64,000 nucleotides of DNA from an uncultured Christensenellaceae bacterium. Its GTDB lineage: Bacteria > Bacillota > Clostridia > Christensenellales > Pumilibacteraceae. Below the pieces are notes generated by a model that did no database searches, was not told the origin of the DNA, and was given only the letters and a program-made list of their open reading frames with translations. The position numbers and the translations under genes are program-made. The stretch spans positions 1 to 64,000 of the forward strand of contig CAJUNM010000002.1 of NCBI GenBank assembly GCA_910587805.1, written 5' to 3'. This document shows, one piece after another, positions 9,569 through 18,670 of this stretch; position 1 is the first letter of the stretch, and every line of letters starts with the position of its first letter.

Positions 9569-10222
9569 GTGTACGAGTGCGACTTAAAGCGCAATATTTC
9601 GAGAGTGCTCGAGCGTGTGGATAAGGCGACGCCTGCGGGCGGACGCGTTACCGTGATCGCCGCTACCAAAACAGTACCGTCGGATATCGTGCTTATGTTG
9701 CACGGTTCGGGCATTTGCGATATAGGCGAAAACCGAGTACAGGAATACTTGAGCAAGCGCGATGCGTTTTCGGGCTTTACACGCCACTTTATAGGCACGT
9801 TACAGCGCAACAAGGCAAAGTACCTCGTCGGCGACGTTGCGCTCATTCAGTCGGTATCGAACGCCGCGTTAATGGATACTATCGATTCGTTGGCGGCAAA
9901 GCGCGCTCTTGTGCAAGATGTTCTCGTCGAAGTCAATATCGGCGGCGAACAGTCCAAAACGGGCGCGTGCGAGGCGGATGCGGAGCGGTTGATCGAGCAT
10001 GCGCGCGGACTGTGCCACGTGCGGCTGCGCGGACTTATGGCAGTGCCGCCGCGAAACGCGGACGAGCGCATGTACGAGCGACTGTACGCAATATACCGCA
10101 AATACGAGGGCGGCAGTTTCGATACTTTGTCGGTCGGTATGAGCGGCGATTTTGAAAGAGCTATCGCGCACGGCGGAAACATGGTGCGGATAGGCACTGC
10201 GCTGTTCGGTAAACGCGCATGA
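9569..10222 (+). CDS. yggS: YggS/PROSC-type PLP homeostasis protein
   Basis: A 217-residue single-domain, alanine-racemase-N fold protein that binds pyridoxal 5'-phosphate and buffers the free cofactor; no catalytic reaction is established for the family. Visible marks are VIAATKTVP with the PLP lysine, IGENRVQEY, FIGTLQRNK and the C-terminal LSVGMSGDFERAIAHGGNMVRIGTALFG region (shown here only as landmarks: SVGMSGDFE, VRIGTALFG). GTG 9569 gives an N-terminal helix of the usual length. An ATG at 9470 would lie inside the upstream terminator hairpin and upstream of the promoter, so it is rejected. It is followed by sepF, as ylmE-ylmF in Bacillus. Confidence 0.9.
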   Translation: MYECDLKRNISRVLERVDKATPAGGRVTVIAATKTVPSDIVLMLHGSGICDIGENRVQEYLSKRDAFSGFTRHFIGTLQRNKAKYLVGDVALIQSVSNAALMDTIDSLAAKRALVQDVLVEVNIGGEQSKTGACEADAERLIEHARGLCHVRLRGLMAVPPRNADERMYERLYAIYRKYEGGSFDTLSVGMSGDFERAIAHGGNMVRIGTALFGKRA

Positions 10223-10266
10223 GCAAGCGTCAGACAAACGATTAAGAAAATCAAAGGCGGTAACAA

Positions 10267-10845
10267 ATGGACGACGATCGCGAGGCATTCTTCAGAAGAG
10301 CGAGCAATTGGCACGGCGGCGAGCCTGAGTCGTGGGAAAAGACCCACGACGAGTTCGGCAATTATATAGGTTCGGGACGTTCGGGCAACGTGCCGCCGCC
10401 GTTTAACGCGCCGCCCGCATCGCCGCAGCCGAACGCCGCGCCGCCGTTTCAACAAACGTACGGCGGAAACGCGACGTCGGTCGAGCGCGAGATAAACAGC
10501 AAAGTCAACTTCAACGGCTATACCGCGCCGCCCAAAGCGGAAAAAGAAAAAGCGCAGCCGATGGATCTGTCGGACATGGGCAAGTACATTCCGCCCGACG
10601 TTTACGACAACTTCATTATCTACCGTCCGCAAAACTCGGCGGACGTCGAAAAACTCATAGACTACTTGCGCAGTCGCAAGCCTGCGATAGTCGACCTCGA
10701 TCCCATATGCGATTCGCCCGACGCTCAGCGGGTTTTGGACTTTACGTCCGGCGCGGTGTACGCGCTCGGCGGTAAGATCGCGGCGATCAAACCCAATCTT
10801 TTCTTGATAGTTTCGGACAAAGGAAAAATATCTCAATCGGATTAA
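10267..10845 (+). CDS. sepF: SepF-like cell-division protein
   Basis: A 192-residue protein. Residues 1-15 form a basic/amphipathic N-terminus like the SepF membrane anchor. A Pro/Ala/Asn-rich linker (about 40-95) follows, then a C-terminal SepF (DUF552) domain of about 85 residues: FIIYRPQNSADVEKLIDYLR, then AIVDLDPICDSPDAQRVLDF and SGAVYALGGKI, which resemble the SepF dimerisation and polymerisation core. SepF polymers link FtsZ to the membrane at the division site. The position after yggS matches the ylmE-ylmF order of Gram-positive division clusters. AAAGGCGGT precedes the ATG. Confidence 0.88.
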   Translation: MDDDREAFFRRASNWHGGEPESWEKTHDEFGNYIGSGRSGNVPPPFNAPPASPQPNAAPPFQQTYGGNATSVEREINSKVNFNGYTAPPKAEKEKAQPMDLSDMGKYIPPDVYDNFIIYRPQNSADVEKLIDYLRSRKPAIVDLDPICDSPDAQRVLDFTSGAVYALGGKIAAIKPNLFLIVSDKGKISQSD

Positions 10846-10943
10846 CAAGCGCCTGCTTTGCTCGTGTCGCTTGCTCGACAGACGCTGAAAAAAGGCAGGA
10901 TATAAACACCAAAGACCCAATAGGACATTTTTTCGGAGCAACC

Positions 10944-11828
10944 ATGTCATTCGAGAACGACCCCCAAAATCAACCTACGGCAGAAGGCGAGCGCGTCAAG
11001 GGCTTTTTCAAACGCTTATGGAACTACATCAAAGCCGCCAAAATGGAGCTTATCGTTTTGGCGAGCTTTTTTGCCGTAGATCTGATTTCCAAAGCGCTCG
11101 TTGCGGCGTTCATGGACGTCGGGCAAACGGTTGTGATCATTCCTTACGTATTGAGCTTTACTTACAGCCTCAATAAAAACGCCGCATTCGGGTCTACGTG
11201 GCTCACGGGCTGGATGAGCGCCATCGGCGCGCGCATTGCGTTCAGCATATTCGCGGTGGCGGCGTCGGCGGTATTTATGATCATACTCGTGCGAAACAAG
11301 GGGGGAAATCGCGTGTACAGAGCGGGGCTTGCCATGCTTATCGCGGGCGCGCTCGGCAATTGCGTAGACCGTATGTTCCTCGGGTTTGTCCGTGACTTTG
11401 TGGATATGCAACTTTTCACGCTCATGACGGGCGGTTGGTGGACTTACATATTCAATATCGCCGATTGCGCGCTAGTAGTCGGCGTAGTGTTGGTCATAGT
11501 GTATTTTATATTTTTGTACGACACGGAAGGCAGAAAGGCGCGCAAAGCGGCTAAGCTCGCCGCCAAAAACGGCGTTGTCGTCGACGATAGTGCGGTAACC
11601 GCAAATGTCGCAAATCCGGAAAATATCGGCATTGAAAATGCCGAGCCGAACGAATCCGAGGTAAATACCGAAACTTCGGAAACTCTCGAAAAAGACGAAA
11701 AATACGAAAAAGACAAAATCACGGAAAACGGCGCAGCCGACGAAATAGCGGAAACACCGAACATAACCGATGCGGAAAACGCCGCCGACGGTGACATAGA
11801 AAAAGATGATACGGAGGGCGGTGCGTGA
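10944..11828 (+). CDS. lspA: Lipoprotein signal peptidase (LspA) with acidic C-terminal tail
   Basis: A 294-residue aspartyl membrane protease that removes signal peptides from prolipoproteins. Four membrane segments are visible between about 35 and 195. The catalytic aspartates are in NCVDRMFLGFVRDFVD and FNIADCAL, and the SLNKNAAFG motif is present. The core ends near residue 200. The last ~95 residues are a Glu/Asp/Ala/Asn-rich low-complexity tail absent from standard LspA (about 160 residues). The gene overlaps rluD by four bases (GTGA). This enzyme would process the two lipoproteins in this window. Confidence 0.93.
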   Translation: MSFENDPQNQPTAEGERVKGFFKRLWNYIKAAKMELIVLASFFAVDLISKALVAAFMDVGQTVVIIPYVLSFTYSLNKNAAFGSTWLTGWMSAIGARIAFSIFAVAASAVFMIILVRNKGGNRVYRAGLAMLIAGALGNCVDRMFLGFVRDFVDMQLFTLMTGGWWTYIFNIADCALVVGVVLVIVYFIFLYDTEGRKARKAAKLAAKNGVVVDDSAVTANVANPENIGIENAEPNESEVNTETSETLEKDEKYEKDKITENGAADEIAETPNITDAENAADGDIEKDDTEGGA

Positions 11829-12733
11829 CGGCGATATACTGCACGGAAGGCGGCGCGCGGCTCGACGTATTTTTGACTGACGAGACCGAGCTTACGCGCT
11901 CGCACATAAAGCGTCTCATCGACGGCGGCAGAGTGACGGTAAACGGTTCGGCGGCGGTCAAGTCCGGGCAAAAGGTCATGCTCGGCGACGAGGTTCGTTT
12001 CGAGGACGAGTGTTCGGCGGACGACGTACAGCCGCAAAACATTGCGCTCGACGTCGTGTATGAAGACGACGATATTGCGGTTATAAACAAGCAGCGCGGG
12101 TTGGTAGTTCATCCGGGCGCCGGCAATCGCGACGGTACGCTCGTGAACGCGCTCAAGTACCGTTACGGCGAGAGTTTGTCGGTTACGGGCGGCGCGGCGC
12201 GCGCGGGGATCGTGCACAGGCTGGACAAAGATACTACGGGGTTGATAGTGATCGCGCGTAACGACGCGGCGCACGTTGCGCTGTGCAAGCAGTTTGCCGA
12301 GCGCACCGTAAAGAAGTTGTACCGCGCTATTGTAGACGGTAATTTCCGCGAGGACAAGTTCACGGTCGACGCGCCGATAGGCAGAGACAGACGCAACAGA
12401 CTTAAAATGACGGTCACGCCCGACGGCAGACATGCCGTAACGAAAGCCGAAGTGCTCGAACGGTTCAAGAATAATTGCTACGCGCAGTTCGAGCTGTGTA
12501 CGGGGCGCACGCATCAAATACGCGTGCATTGCGCGCACTTGCACCATCCGGTGAGTTGCGACGGAGTATACGGCGGAAGCATGCGGCTCAAGGCGAGCGG
12601 ACAGCTGTTGCACTCGGCGCACCTCGAACTCGATCATCCGACGCGCGGTACGCGCATGAGTTTCGACGCGCCCGAGCCGGACGATTTTTTGCGGGCGAAG
12701 GATATTTTGTATAAAGAAAAGGAGAGTGTATGA
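11825..12733 (+). CDS. rluD: RluD-family 23S rRNA pseudouridine synthase
   Basis: A 302-residue protein with an N-terminal S4 RNA-binding domain (about 12-60, TRSHIKRLIDGGRVTVNG) and a pseudouridine synthase domain with catalytic Asp in the signature HRLDKDTTGLIVIARND. CTGRTHQIRVHCAHLHHPV is the conserved C-terminal motif. It isomerises uridines in 23S rRNA. The GTG start overlaps the lspA stop, and its own stop overlaps the pyrB start (ATGA). The lspA-rluD-pyr order is the Bacillus arrangement, although pyrR is missing. Confidence 0.92.
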   Translation: MTAIYCTEGGARLDVFLTDETELTRSHIKRLIDGGRVTVNGSAAVKSGQKVMLGDEVRFEDECSADDVQPQNIALDVVYEDDDIAVINKQRGLVVHPGAGNRDGTLVNALKYRYGESLSVTGGAARAGIVHRLDKDTTGLIVIARNDAAHVALCKQFAERTVKKLYRAIVDGNFREDKFTVDAPIGRDRRNRLKMTVTPDGRHAVTKAEVLERFKNNCYAQFELCTGRTHQIRVHCAHLHHPVSCDGVYGGSMRLKASGQLLHSAHLELDHPTRGTRMSFDAPEPDDFLRAKDILYKEKESV

Positions 12734-13647
12734 AGCGAAAGGACATACTCGGCATAAAGGACTTGTCCAAGTCCGAAATTACCGAGATATTGCAAACTGC
12801 TAACGGATTTCGTTCTGTTATAGACGGCAAAGAACGCCGCACGCATCTATCGGGCAAAAATGTGGCGACGCTGTTTTACGAAAACTCGACGCGCACGCGC
12901 AATTCGTTCGATATAGCGGCAAAGACGCTCGGCGCGTCAACTACGGGCATAACGGCGTCAACGTCGTCGGTGCAAAAGGGCGAATCGCTCATAGACACGG
13001 GTAAAACGCTCGATTCGCTCGGCATCGACGCGATAGTGATACGTCATCCCGTCGGCGGCGCGCCGCGCTTGCTTGCGGACAACGTAAAAGCTTCGGTGAT
13101 AAACGCGGGCGACGGCATGAACGAGCACCCGTCGCAGGCGTTGCTCGACGCGCTCACGGCGCAGCGGCATTTCGGCGATCTGTCGGGGCTTAAGCTCGTA
13201 ATAGTCGGCGACATAAAACATTCGCGCGTGGCGCGCAGCGATGCGCTTGTGTTCACGCGGCTCGGCGCGTCGGTCACTGTCTGCGGACCGTATACGCTGA
13301 TTCCCGACGGTATCGAGAGCTTCGGAGTGACGGTAGATACCGACCTCGAAAACGCGGTCGCCGGTGCGAATATAATCATGCCGCTGCGGTTGCAGACAGA
13401 GCGCATGAACCAAGCGTATATTCCGTCCGTCGAGGAGTTCCACATGTATTACGGGGTCGGTCTCAAGCATCTGGCTATGGCGGCGGACGACGCGGTAGTA
13501 ATGCACCCCGCTCCAATAAACCGCGGCGCGGAAATCTCGGGCGACGTTGCCGATTGCGACAGATCGCTCATACAGGAACAAGTCAAGAACGGCGTTGCCG
13601 TGCGCATGGCGATGCTGTATTTACTCTTGCAAGGCGGTGCGAAATGA
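12730..13647 (+). CDS. pyrB: Aspartate carbamoyltransferase catalytic subunit
   Basis: A 305-residue enzyme joining carbamoyl phosphate and aspartate, the committed step of pyrimidine synthesis. It shows the carbamoyl-phosphate loop STRTRNSF, the HPSQALLD motif, the PLRLQTERM segment and HPAPINRG near the C-terminus. No pyrI regulatory gene is adjacent, so an unregulated class C type trimer like that of Bacillus is expected. The start overlaps rluD and the stop overlaps pyrC, both by ATGA, which indicates translational coupling. Confidence 0.96.
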   Translation: MKRKDILGIKDLSKSEITEILQTANGFRSVIDGKERRTHLSGKNVATLFYENSTRTRNSFDIAAKTLGASTTGITASTSSVQKGESLIDTGKTLDSLGIDAIVIRHPVGGAPRLLADNVKASVINAGDGMNEHPSQALLDALTAQRHFGDLSGLKLVIVGDIKHSRVARSDALVFTRLGASVTVCGPYTLIPDGIESFGVTVDTDLENAVAGANIIMPLRLQTERMNQAYIPSVEEFHMYYGVGLKHLAMAADDAVVMHPAPINRGAEISGDVADCDRSLIQEQVKNGVAVRMAMLYLLLQGGAK

Positions 13648-14906
13648 TACTTCTCAAGAATGCGACCGTTGTCAATCACGACGGGATAAAAAAGTACGAC
13701 GTGTTGATCGACGGCGATATAATATCCAAGCTCGGTGAAAATCTCGACGCGCTCGGCGCGGAAACGATAGATTGCGAAGGCAAGCTCCTTTTTCCGGGGT
13801 TTATAGACATGCACTGTCATCTGCGCGAACCGGGGCAAACGCATAAGGAGGATATAGCGTCGGGTACGGCAGCGGCTGTCAGCGGCGGATATACGGCGGT
13901 ATGCTGTATGCCCAATACGACGCCGCCCATAGATAACGCCGCGCTCGTCAAGTACGTGCGCGAACGTTCGGCGGCTTGCGGTAATGCGGAGGCGTATCCC
14001 ATAGGCGCGATAACGGTCGGGCAGGGCGGAAAAACGCTTTGCGAGTTCGGCGCAATGAAAGCGGCGGGCGCGGTGGCGGTGTCCGACGACGGCTTGCCCG
14101 TCGGCGACGGCGCAGTCATGCTCAACGCGTTGCGGTACGCCAAAACGTTCGATATGCTTGTGATCTCGCACAGCGAGGATAAAAGCCTGAGCGCGGGCGG
14201 CGTGGTCAACGAGGGAGAGAACGCCACTGCTGCGGGCTTGCGCGGCATACCGTCGGCGGCGGAAAGCGCGGCGGTCGCACGCGACGTTTTACTCGCGGAG
14301 CAAACGGGTGCGCGCATTCACATAGCGCACGTGTCTACCGCCAATTCTATAGATATTATCCGTGCGGCGAAAAAGCGCGGGGTAAAGGTCACTTGCGAAA
14401 CGTGCCCGCATTATTTTTCGGCGACCGACGACGAAATACTCTCGTACAATACGAATGCGAAAATAAACCCGCCGTTGCGTTCGCAGAGCGACGTCGACGC
14501 AGTAATAGAAGGGCTTGCAGACGGAACGATCGACGTTATCGCGACCGATCACGCTCCGCACGGCGCGGACGAAAAGAACAAGGAGTTCGACTATGCGCCG
14601 TTCGGTACCGTCGGATTGGAAACGGCGTTTTCGCTCGCGTACACCGAGCTTGTGCGCAACGAAAAAATCGAACTTACGGAACTGTGCAAGCTCATGAGCT
14701 ACAATCCCGCCAAAATATTAGGACTTGACGGCGGAGTGATACGTGCGGGCGTCCGCGCCGATATAACGCTCGTAAACCCCGACGACGAACTTACCGTGGA
14801 CGCGTCGCTGTTCCGTTCCAAAGGCAAAAACAGTCTGTTCGACGGTTGGCGGCTCATGGGGCGCATAGAAAAAGTATTCGTCGGCGGCGAGGAAAAGATT
14901 ATATAA
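13644..14906 (+). CDS. pyrC: Dihydroorotase (class I)
   Basis: A 420-residue amidohydrolase that closes carbamoyl-aspartate to dihydroorotate. The zinc ligands appear in DMHCHLREPG; CCMPNTTPP, HIAHVSTANSI, CETCPHYF and ATDHAPH carry the remaining metal and substrate residues. ATG 13644 overlaps the pyrB stop by four bases and fits the N-terminal start of the family, so I prefer it to upstream in-frame codons. Confidence 0.96.
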   Translation: MILLKNATVVNHDGIKKYDVLIDGDIISKLGENLDALGAETIDCEGKLLFPGFIDMHCHLREPGQTHKEDIASGTAAAVSGGYTAVCCMPNTTPPIDNAALVKYVRERSAACGNAEAYPIGAITVGQGGKTLCEFGAMKAAGAVAVSDDGLPVGDGAVMLNALRYAKTFDMLVISHSEDKSLSAGGVVNEGENATAAGLRGIPSAAESAAVARDVLLAEQTGARIHIAHVSTANSIDIIRAAKKRGVKVTCETCPHYFSATDDEILSYNTNAKINPPLRSQSDVDAVIEGLADGTIDVIATDHAPHGADEKNKEFDYAPFGTVGLETAFSLAYTELVRNEKIELTELCKLMSYNPAKILGLDGGVIRAGVRADITLVNPDDELTVDASLFRSKGKNSLFDGWRLMGRIEKVFVGGEEKII

Positions 14907-14922
14907 TTCGTGTGACGTAATT

Positions 14923-14979
14923 ATAGCCGCGCCGCGGCATTAAAATCGAGATTTCTCGATACGTAAAAATGCTCGGAAT
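14923..14979. repeat. Dispersed intergenic repeat, copy B
   Basis: CCGCGCCGCGGCATTAAAAT followed by GAGATTTCTCGAT and, a little further, GCTCGGAAT. It shares the GCGGCATTAAAAT core with six other intergenic copies here. The rest of 14907-15119 holds no gene that I can see. Confidence 0.75.
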
Positions 14980-15119
14980 GCCATATAGACCCAAGCAAGG
15001 CGGTTAAGCGACGGCGAGATCGGATGAGGCAAGCGAAGCGATTGCGCTTGCTCGTAATAATATAAAAAAATTCACCCAATCAATCAAAAATCAGCCTATG
15101 GCTGTAACTCGGAGATGAA

Positions 15120-16004
15120 ATGAAAAATATAACGGATAAACTAATCGAAAAGATAGACAAAACGGGCAACCCTACGGTAGCGGGGCTTGATACGCGTATA
15201 GAGTATCTGCCCGAGGCTATGCGCGCGGTCGCAAAGACGGGCGAGGACGTTAGCAAAGCGCTCGTCGAATATAACTGCAAGCTCATAGACTCGCTCAAGG
15301 ATATAGTGCCCGCAGTCAAGATACAGTCCGCGTACTACGAGATGTACGCGCATTACGGCATTTACGCGCTGTATACTACGGCTGCGTATGCCATGAGCCA
15401 AGGCATGATGGTTATGGCGGACGTGAAGCGCAACGATATAGGCTCGACCGCCGAGGCTTATGCGGCGGCGTATCTGGGTGCGACGGGGTTCGATTATGTG
15501 ACTGTAAACCCGTACTTGGGCTACGACGGTATCAAGCCTTTCACGGATAAGTGCCGCGAAAACAACAAGGGCATATTCGTGCTCGCGCGCACGTCCAATC
15601 CGTCGTCTGCGCAGTTGCAGTTGTTAAAGACCGAGAGCGGCGAGTTGTTATACGAGCGCGTCGGCGATCTGATCGCCGAATGGGGCGCGGATCAGATAGG
15701 CGAGCATGGCTACAGCTCGGTAGGCGCGGTAGTCGGCGCGACTCATCCCGACGAGGCGCGCGCGCTTCGCAAGCGTTGCAAGTCGGTGTTTTTCCTCGTG
15801 CCCGGTTACGGCGCGCAAGGCGGCAAAGGCAAGGATGCGGCGGCGTCGTTCGACGAGAACGGCGGCGGCGCGATAGTAAATAATTCGCGCGGAATTATCG
15901 CGGCGCATATGAACGACAAATACAAGGGTATGAGCTATTTCGCCGCGGCGCGAGCCGCTGCCGAGGATATGCGCGACGATCTGCGCAAGGCGTTGAATAA
16001 ATAA
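15120..16004 (+). CDS. pyrF: Orotidine 5'-phosphate decarboxylase
   Basis: A 294-residue enzyme that decarboxylates OMP to UMP. It belongs to the longer PyrF subfamily, with GNPTVAGLDTR near the start, the catalytic MADVKRNDIGSTAEAY (Lys-Asp pair) and a phosphate-binding FLVPGYGAQGG. It is separated from pyrC by about 210 bases containing repeat copy B, so the pyr genes may be read as two transcripts or one interrupted one. The start follows TCGGAGATGAA. Confidence 0.95.
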   Translation: MKNITDKLIEKIDKTGNPTVAGLDTRIEYLPEAMRAVAKTGEDVSKALVEYNCKLIDSLKDIVPAVKIQSAYYEMYAHYGIYALYTTAAYAMSQGMMVMADVKRNDIGSTAEAYAAAYLGATGFDYVTVNPYLGYDGIKPFTDKCRENNKGIFVLARTSNPSSAQLQLLKTESGELLYERVGDLIAEWGADQIGEHGYSSVGAVVGATHPDEARALRKRCKSVFFLVPGYGAQGGKGKDAAASFDENGGGAIVNNSRGIIAAHMNDKYKGMSYFAAARAAAEDMRDDLRKALNK

Positions 16005-16024
16005 ATCGAAAGAGAGAAACACGA

Positions 16025-16783
16025 ATGAAAGCTATAAAAGCCAATCTTACCGTAACCAAGCTGACGCGCTTTGCGGGCGACGTTTACCGCGTAGAGTGCG
16101 CGTCCGACGACAGTCTGCCGCAAATTTCCGCAGGACAGTTCGCGCATATAAAAGTGCCGAACAAGGATCTGCGCCGACCTATATGCGTGTACGACAATAC
16201 CGAAAACTCCGTCACGTTTATAATAGCGCAAAAGGGCGAAGGAACTCGATCGTTCGTCGAGCGCGGCGAAGGCGCGCGTTTCGACGCGCTGTTGCCGCTC
16301 GGCAACGGCTTTCCGATCATGCCGGATATAACCAACGTCGCGGTGATCGGCGGTTGGACCGGTTGCGCGCCGCTCTTGAAGATAGCCAAGGATAATCCGT
16401 GGATAAACTGTACGGCGTTGCTCGGCTTTCCCAATGCGGAAACAGCAAAGGTCTACGGCGACGACTTCGACAGATATTGCAAGCGCGTGTGCTATTGCAC
16501 CGACGACGGGAGCTTGGGGTATCACGGATACCCGACGGATATTTTGACCGAGATCGCGCCCGAGGTGGTGTACGTGTGCGGCGCAATGGGCATGGTCAAA
16601 ACGGTCAAGGAATTCTGCGCGGCGCGCGGCACGCTCGGGTTTGCGAGCATGGAGCAGCGTATGGGCTGCGGAGTGGGCGCATGCTTGGTGTGTTCGGTAA
16701 AGATAGAGCGCGACGGCAAGATAATAAACGCACGCGCGTGCGCCGACGGACCGGTGTTCCCGATTAAAGAAATAGTGGTATAG
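16025..16783 (+). CDS. pyrK: Dihydroorotate dehydrogenase electron-transfer subunit
   Basis: A 252-residue FAD/2Fe-2S protein that passes electrons from PyrD to NAD+. The N-terminal ferredoxin-reductase barrel contains RRPICVYD for FAD binding. The NAD-binding half includes GGWTGCAPLLKIA. The iron-sulfur cysteines lie in MGCGVGACLVC with a fourth in ARACADGPVF. Its presence beside pyrD means the class 1B, NAD-linked dihydroorotate dehydrogenase. Confidence 0.95.
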   Translation: MKAIKANLTVTKLTRFAGDVYRVECASDDSLPQISAGQFAHIKVPNKDLRRPICVYDNTENSVTFIIAQKGEGTRSFVERGEGARFDALLPLGNGFPIMPDITNVAVIGGWTGCAPLLKIAKDNPWINCTALLGFPNAETAKVYGDDFDRYCKRVCYCTDDGSLGYHGYPTDILTEIAPEVVYVCGAMGMVKTVKEFCAARGTLGFASMEQRMGCGVGACLVCSVKIERDGKIINARACADGPVFPIKEIVV

Positions 16784-16793
16784 GGTGGCGAGC

Positions 16794-17705
16794 ATGGTAA
16801 ACTTAAAAACAACGGTTGCGGGTGTGGAATTCAAAAACCCGATAATAGCCGCATCTGGCACTTTCGGGTTCGGACGCGAGTACAATTCGTTTTACGACGT
16901 AGGGATGTTGGGCGGCATTTGCAGTAAAGGTCTTACGCTCGAGCCGAGACAGGGCAACGATCCCGTGCGTATAGCCGAAACCCCGTCGGGCATGCTCAAC
17001 AGCGTGGGCTTGCAAAACCCCGGCGTCATGCACTTTATCGAAGAAGAACTGCCGTTTATGAAGTCTCTCGGCACGGTGGTAATAGCCAATGCCGCAGGTT
17101 CTACCGAAAGCGACTATGTAAAAATAGTCGGCATTTTGAGCGACAGCGACGTAGATATGATAGAACTGAATATCTCGTGCCCTAACGTCAAGTGCGGCGG
17201 CATGGCGTTCGGAGTACTTCCCGACGGAGTGTACGAGATAACGCACGCGGTACGCAAAGCATGCAAAAAACCGCTCATAATAAAACTGACGCCGAATGTG
17301 GCAAATATAGTCGATAACGCGCTCGCCGCGCAAAGGGGCGGCGCGGATGCGGTAAGTCTTATCAATACCGTAGTGGCTATGGCGGTGGATTTCAAGCGCA
17401 GAAAGCCCGTGCTTGCGGCAAAAAGCGGCGGGCTTTCCGGTCCGTGCGTAAAGCCCATAGCCCTGCGCATGGTGCACGAATGTTATAAAGCGCTCGATAT
17501 TCCGATCATAGGCATGGGCGGGATCATGACGGGCACTGACGTAGGCGAGTTCATGCTTTGCGGCGCAGCCGCCGTCGAAGTGGGAACGGCAAATATTTTC
17601 GATCCGTATGCGGGCGAGAGAATAGTAAATGAGTTGACAAAACTCTGCGAATGTGATAATATAACCGATGTAAGCTCGATTATCGGAGGACTTAAAGTTG
17701 AATAA
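16794..17705 (+). CDS. pyrD: Dihydroorotate dehydrogenase B, catalytic subunit
   Basis: A 303-residue FMN enzyme that oxidises dihydroorotate to orotate. The active-site loop ELNISCPNVKCGGMAFG carries the catalytic Cys of class 1B enzymes; GMGGIMTGTDVGEFMLCGA is the FMN phosphate site. ATG 16794 was preferred over GTG 16785 because AGGGTGG at 16781-16787 is correctly spaced for it. The end overlaps pyrE by eight bases. Confidence 0.95.
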   Translation: MVNLKTTVAGVEFKNPIIAASGTFGFGREYNSFYDVGMLGGICSKGLTLEPRQGNDPVRIAETPSGMLNSVGLQNPGVMHFIEEELPFMKSLGTVVIANAAGSTESDYVKIVGILSDSDVDMIELNISCPNVKCGGMAFGVLPDGVYEITHAVRKACKKPLIIKLTPNVANIVDNALAAQRGGADAVSLINTVVAMAVDFKRRKPVLAAKSGGLSGPCVKPIALRMVHECYKALDIPIIGMGGIMTGTDVGEFMLCGAAAVEVGTANIFDPYAGERIVNELTKLCECDNITDVSSIIGGLKVE

Positions 17706-18270
17706 AGTAATGGAATTGTTTGAAAAGTCGGGCGCAGTGCTTCACGGACACTTCGTTTTGACTTCGGGACTTCACTCCGATACATATATGCAGTGCGCCA
17801 AGCTCTTCGAGCACGGCGATATTTCACAGGAGCTTTGCGCCATGGCAGCCGAAAAACTCAAGCGCTACAACGCCGACGTCGTTGTTTCGCCTGCGGTCGG
17901 CGCGATCATTTTCGGTTACGAACTCGGCAAAACGATGGGACTTCCCAATATGTTCGCCGAACGCGAAAAGGACGGCAAGTTCGCGTTGCGCCGCGGTTTC
18001 GAGCTTAAAGCCGGCAGCCGAGTTATAATTGCGGAAAACGTAGTCACCACTGGCGGATCGGTCAAGGAAGTTATCGACCTTGTGCGCGAACTCGGCTCGG
18101 ATGTTGTGGCGGTCGCCGAGGTTGTGGATCGCAGCGGCGGCAAAGTCGATTTCGGCGTACCCAATGAGTCGCTCTTGCAGATAGAAGTCAAAACGTACGA
18201 TCCCGCCGAATGCCCGTTGTGCAAAGCGGGAACGCCTGCGGTAAAACCCGGGTCGAAAGGACTTAAGTAA
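17698..18270 (+). CDS. pyrE: Orotate phosphoribosyltransferase
   Basis: A 190-residue enzyme attaching PRPP ribose-phosphate to orotate. It shows FVLTSGLHSDTY and the PRPP loop RVIIAENVVTTGGSVKE. The start is TTG at 17698, with GGAGGA 7 bases upstream and an 8-base overlap with pyrD; ATG 17710 is a weaker alternative. It closes the UMP gene set (pyrB, C, F, K, D, E). The carbamoyl-phosphate synthase genes and the regulator pyrR are not in this window. Confidence 0.94.
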   Translation: MNKVMELFEKSGAVLHGHFVLTSGLHSDTYMQCAKLFEHGDISQELCAMAAEKLKRYNADVVVSPAVGAIIFGYELGKTMGLPNMFAEREKDGKFALRRGFELKAGSRVIIAENVVTTGGSVKEVIDLVRELGSDVVAVAEVVDRSGGKVDFGVPNESLLQIEVKTYDPAECPLCKAGTPAVKPGSKGLK

Positions 18271-18321
18271 ACATTTTCTGTTTGATGCGAATATAAAAAA
18301 ACCGAGGAGGTAATAATCACT

Positions 18322-18648
18322 ATGGCAAAGAGAGTAAGAAGAACTTATACTTATACGGCGCGCTCGTGGATGTTCGAGCTGTCGTTTTGGGTGGTCGTGT
18401 TCATCGGCGCGGCGTTGGCTGTAGCCGGTATCATAAACACTATCGCCACGTATACGTCGCTCGATATGGGCTGGGCGAAAACGGTGTGCAATTGGGTCAA
18501 GCAAGTGTGCGTCGCGCTCGGCATGATAGTGCCCGTCGTCATGTCGTATCAAGTGGCGCGTCAAAAGAGCAAGACATGGTTCATACTTTGGATAGTATTC
18601 GTAGTATTGGTAGTAGTCGGCGTTGTCCTTTCGGGACTCGGCATGTAA
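18322..18648 (+). CDS. Small membrane protein of unknown function
   Basis: A 108-residue protein with a basic N-terminus (AKRVRRTY) and three hydrophobic segments (about 17-42, 58-77 and 85-106). I do not recognise a family. GAGGAGGT lies about 10 bases before the ATG. It is followed 22 bases later by another small membrane protein; the two share size and layout and may act together. Confidence 0.65.
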   Translation: MAKRVRRTYTYTARSWMFELSFWVVVFIGAALAVAGIINTIATYTSLDMGWAKTVCNWVKQVCVALGMIVPVVMSYQVARQKSKTWFILWIVFVVLVVVGVVLSGLGM

Positions 18649-18670
18649 AATAATTTCGGGATCGGTTAAA

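Noticed and set aside
12600..12760. PyrR-type attenuator before pyrB
   Set aside because: rluD and pyrB overlap by four bases, leaving no leader, and no binding loop is seen.
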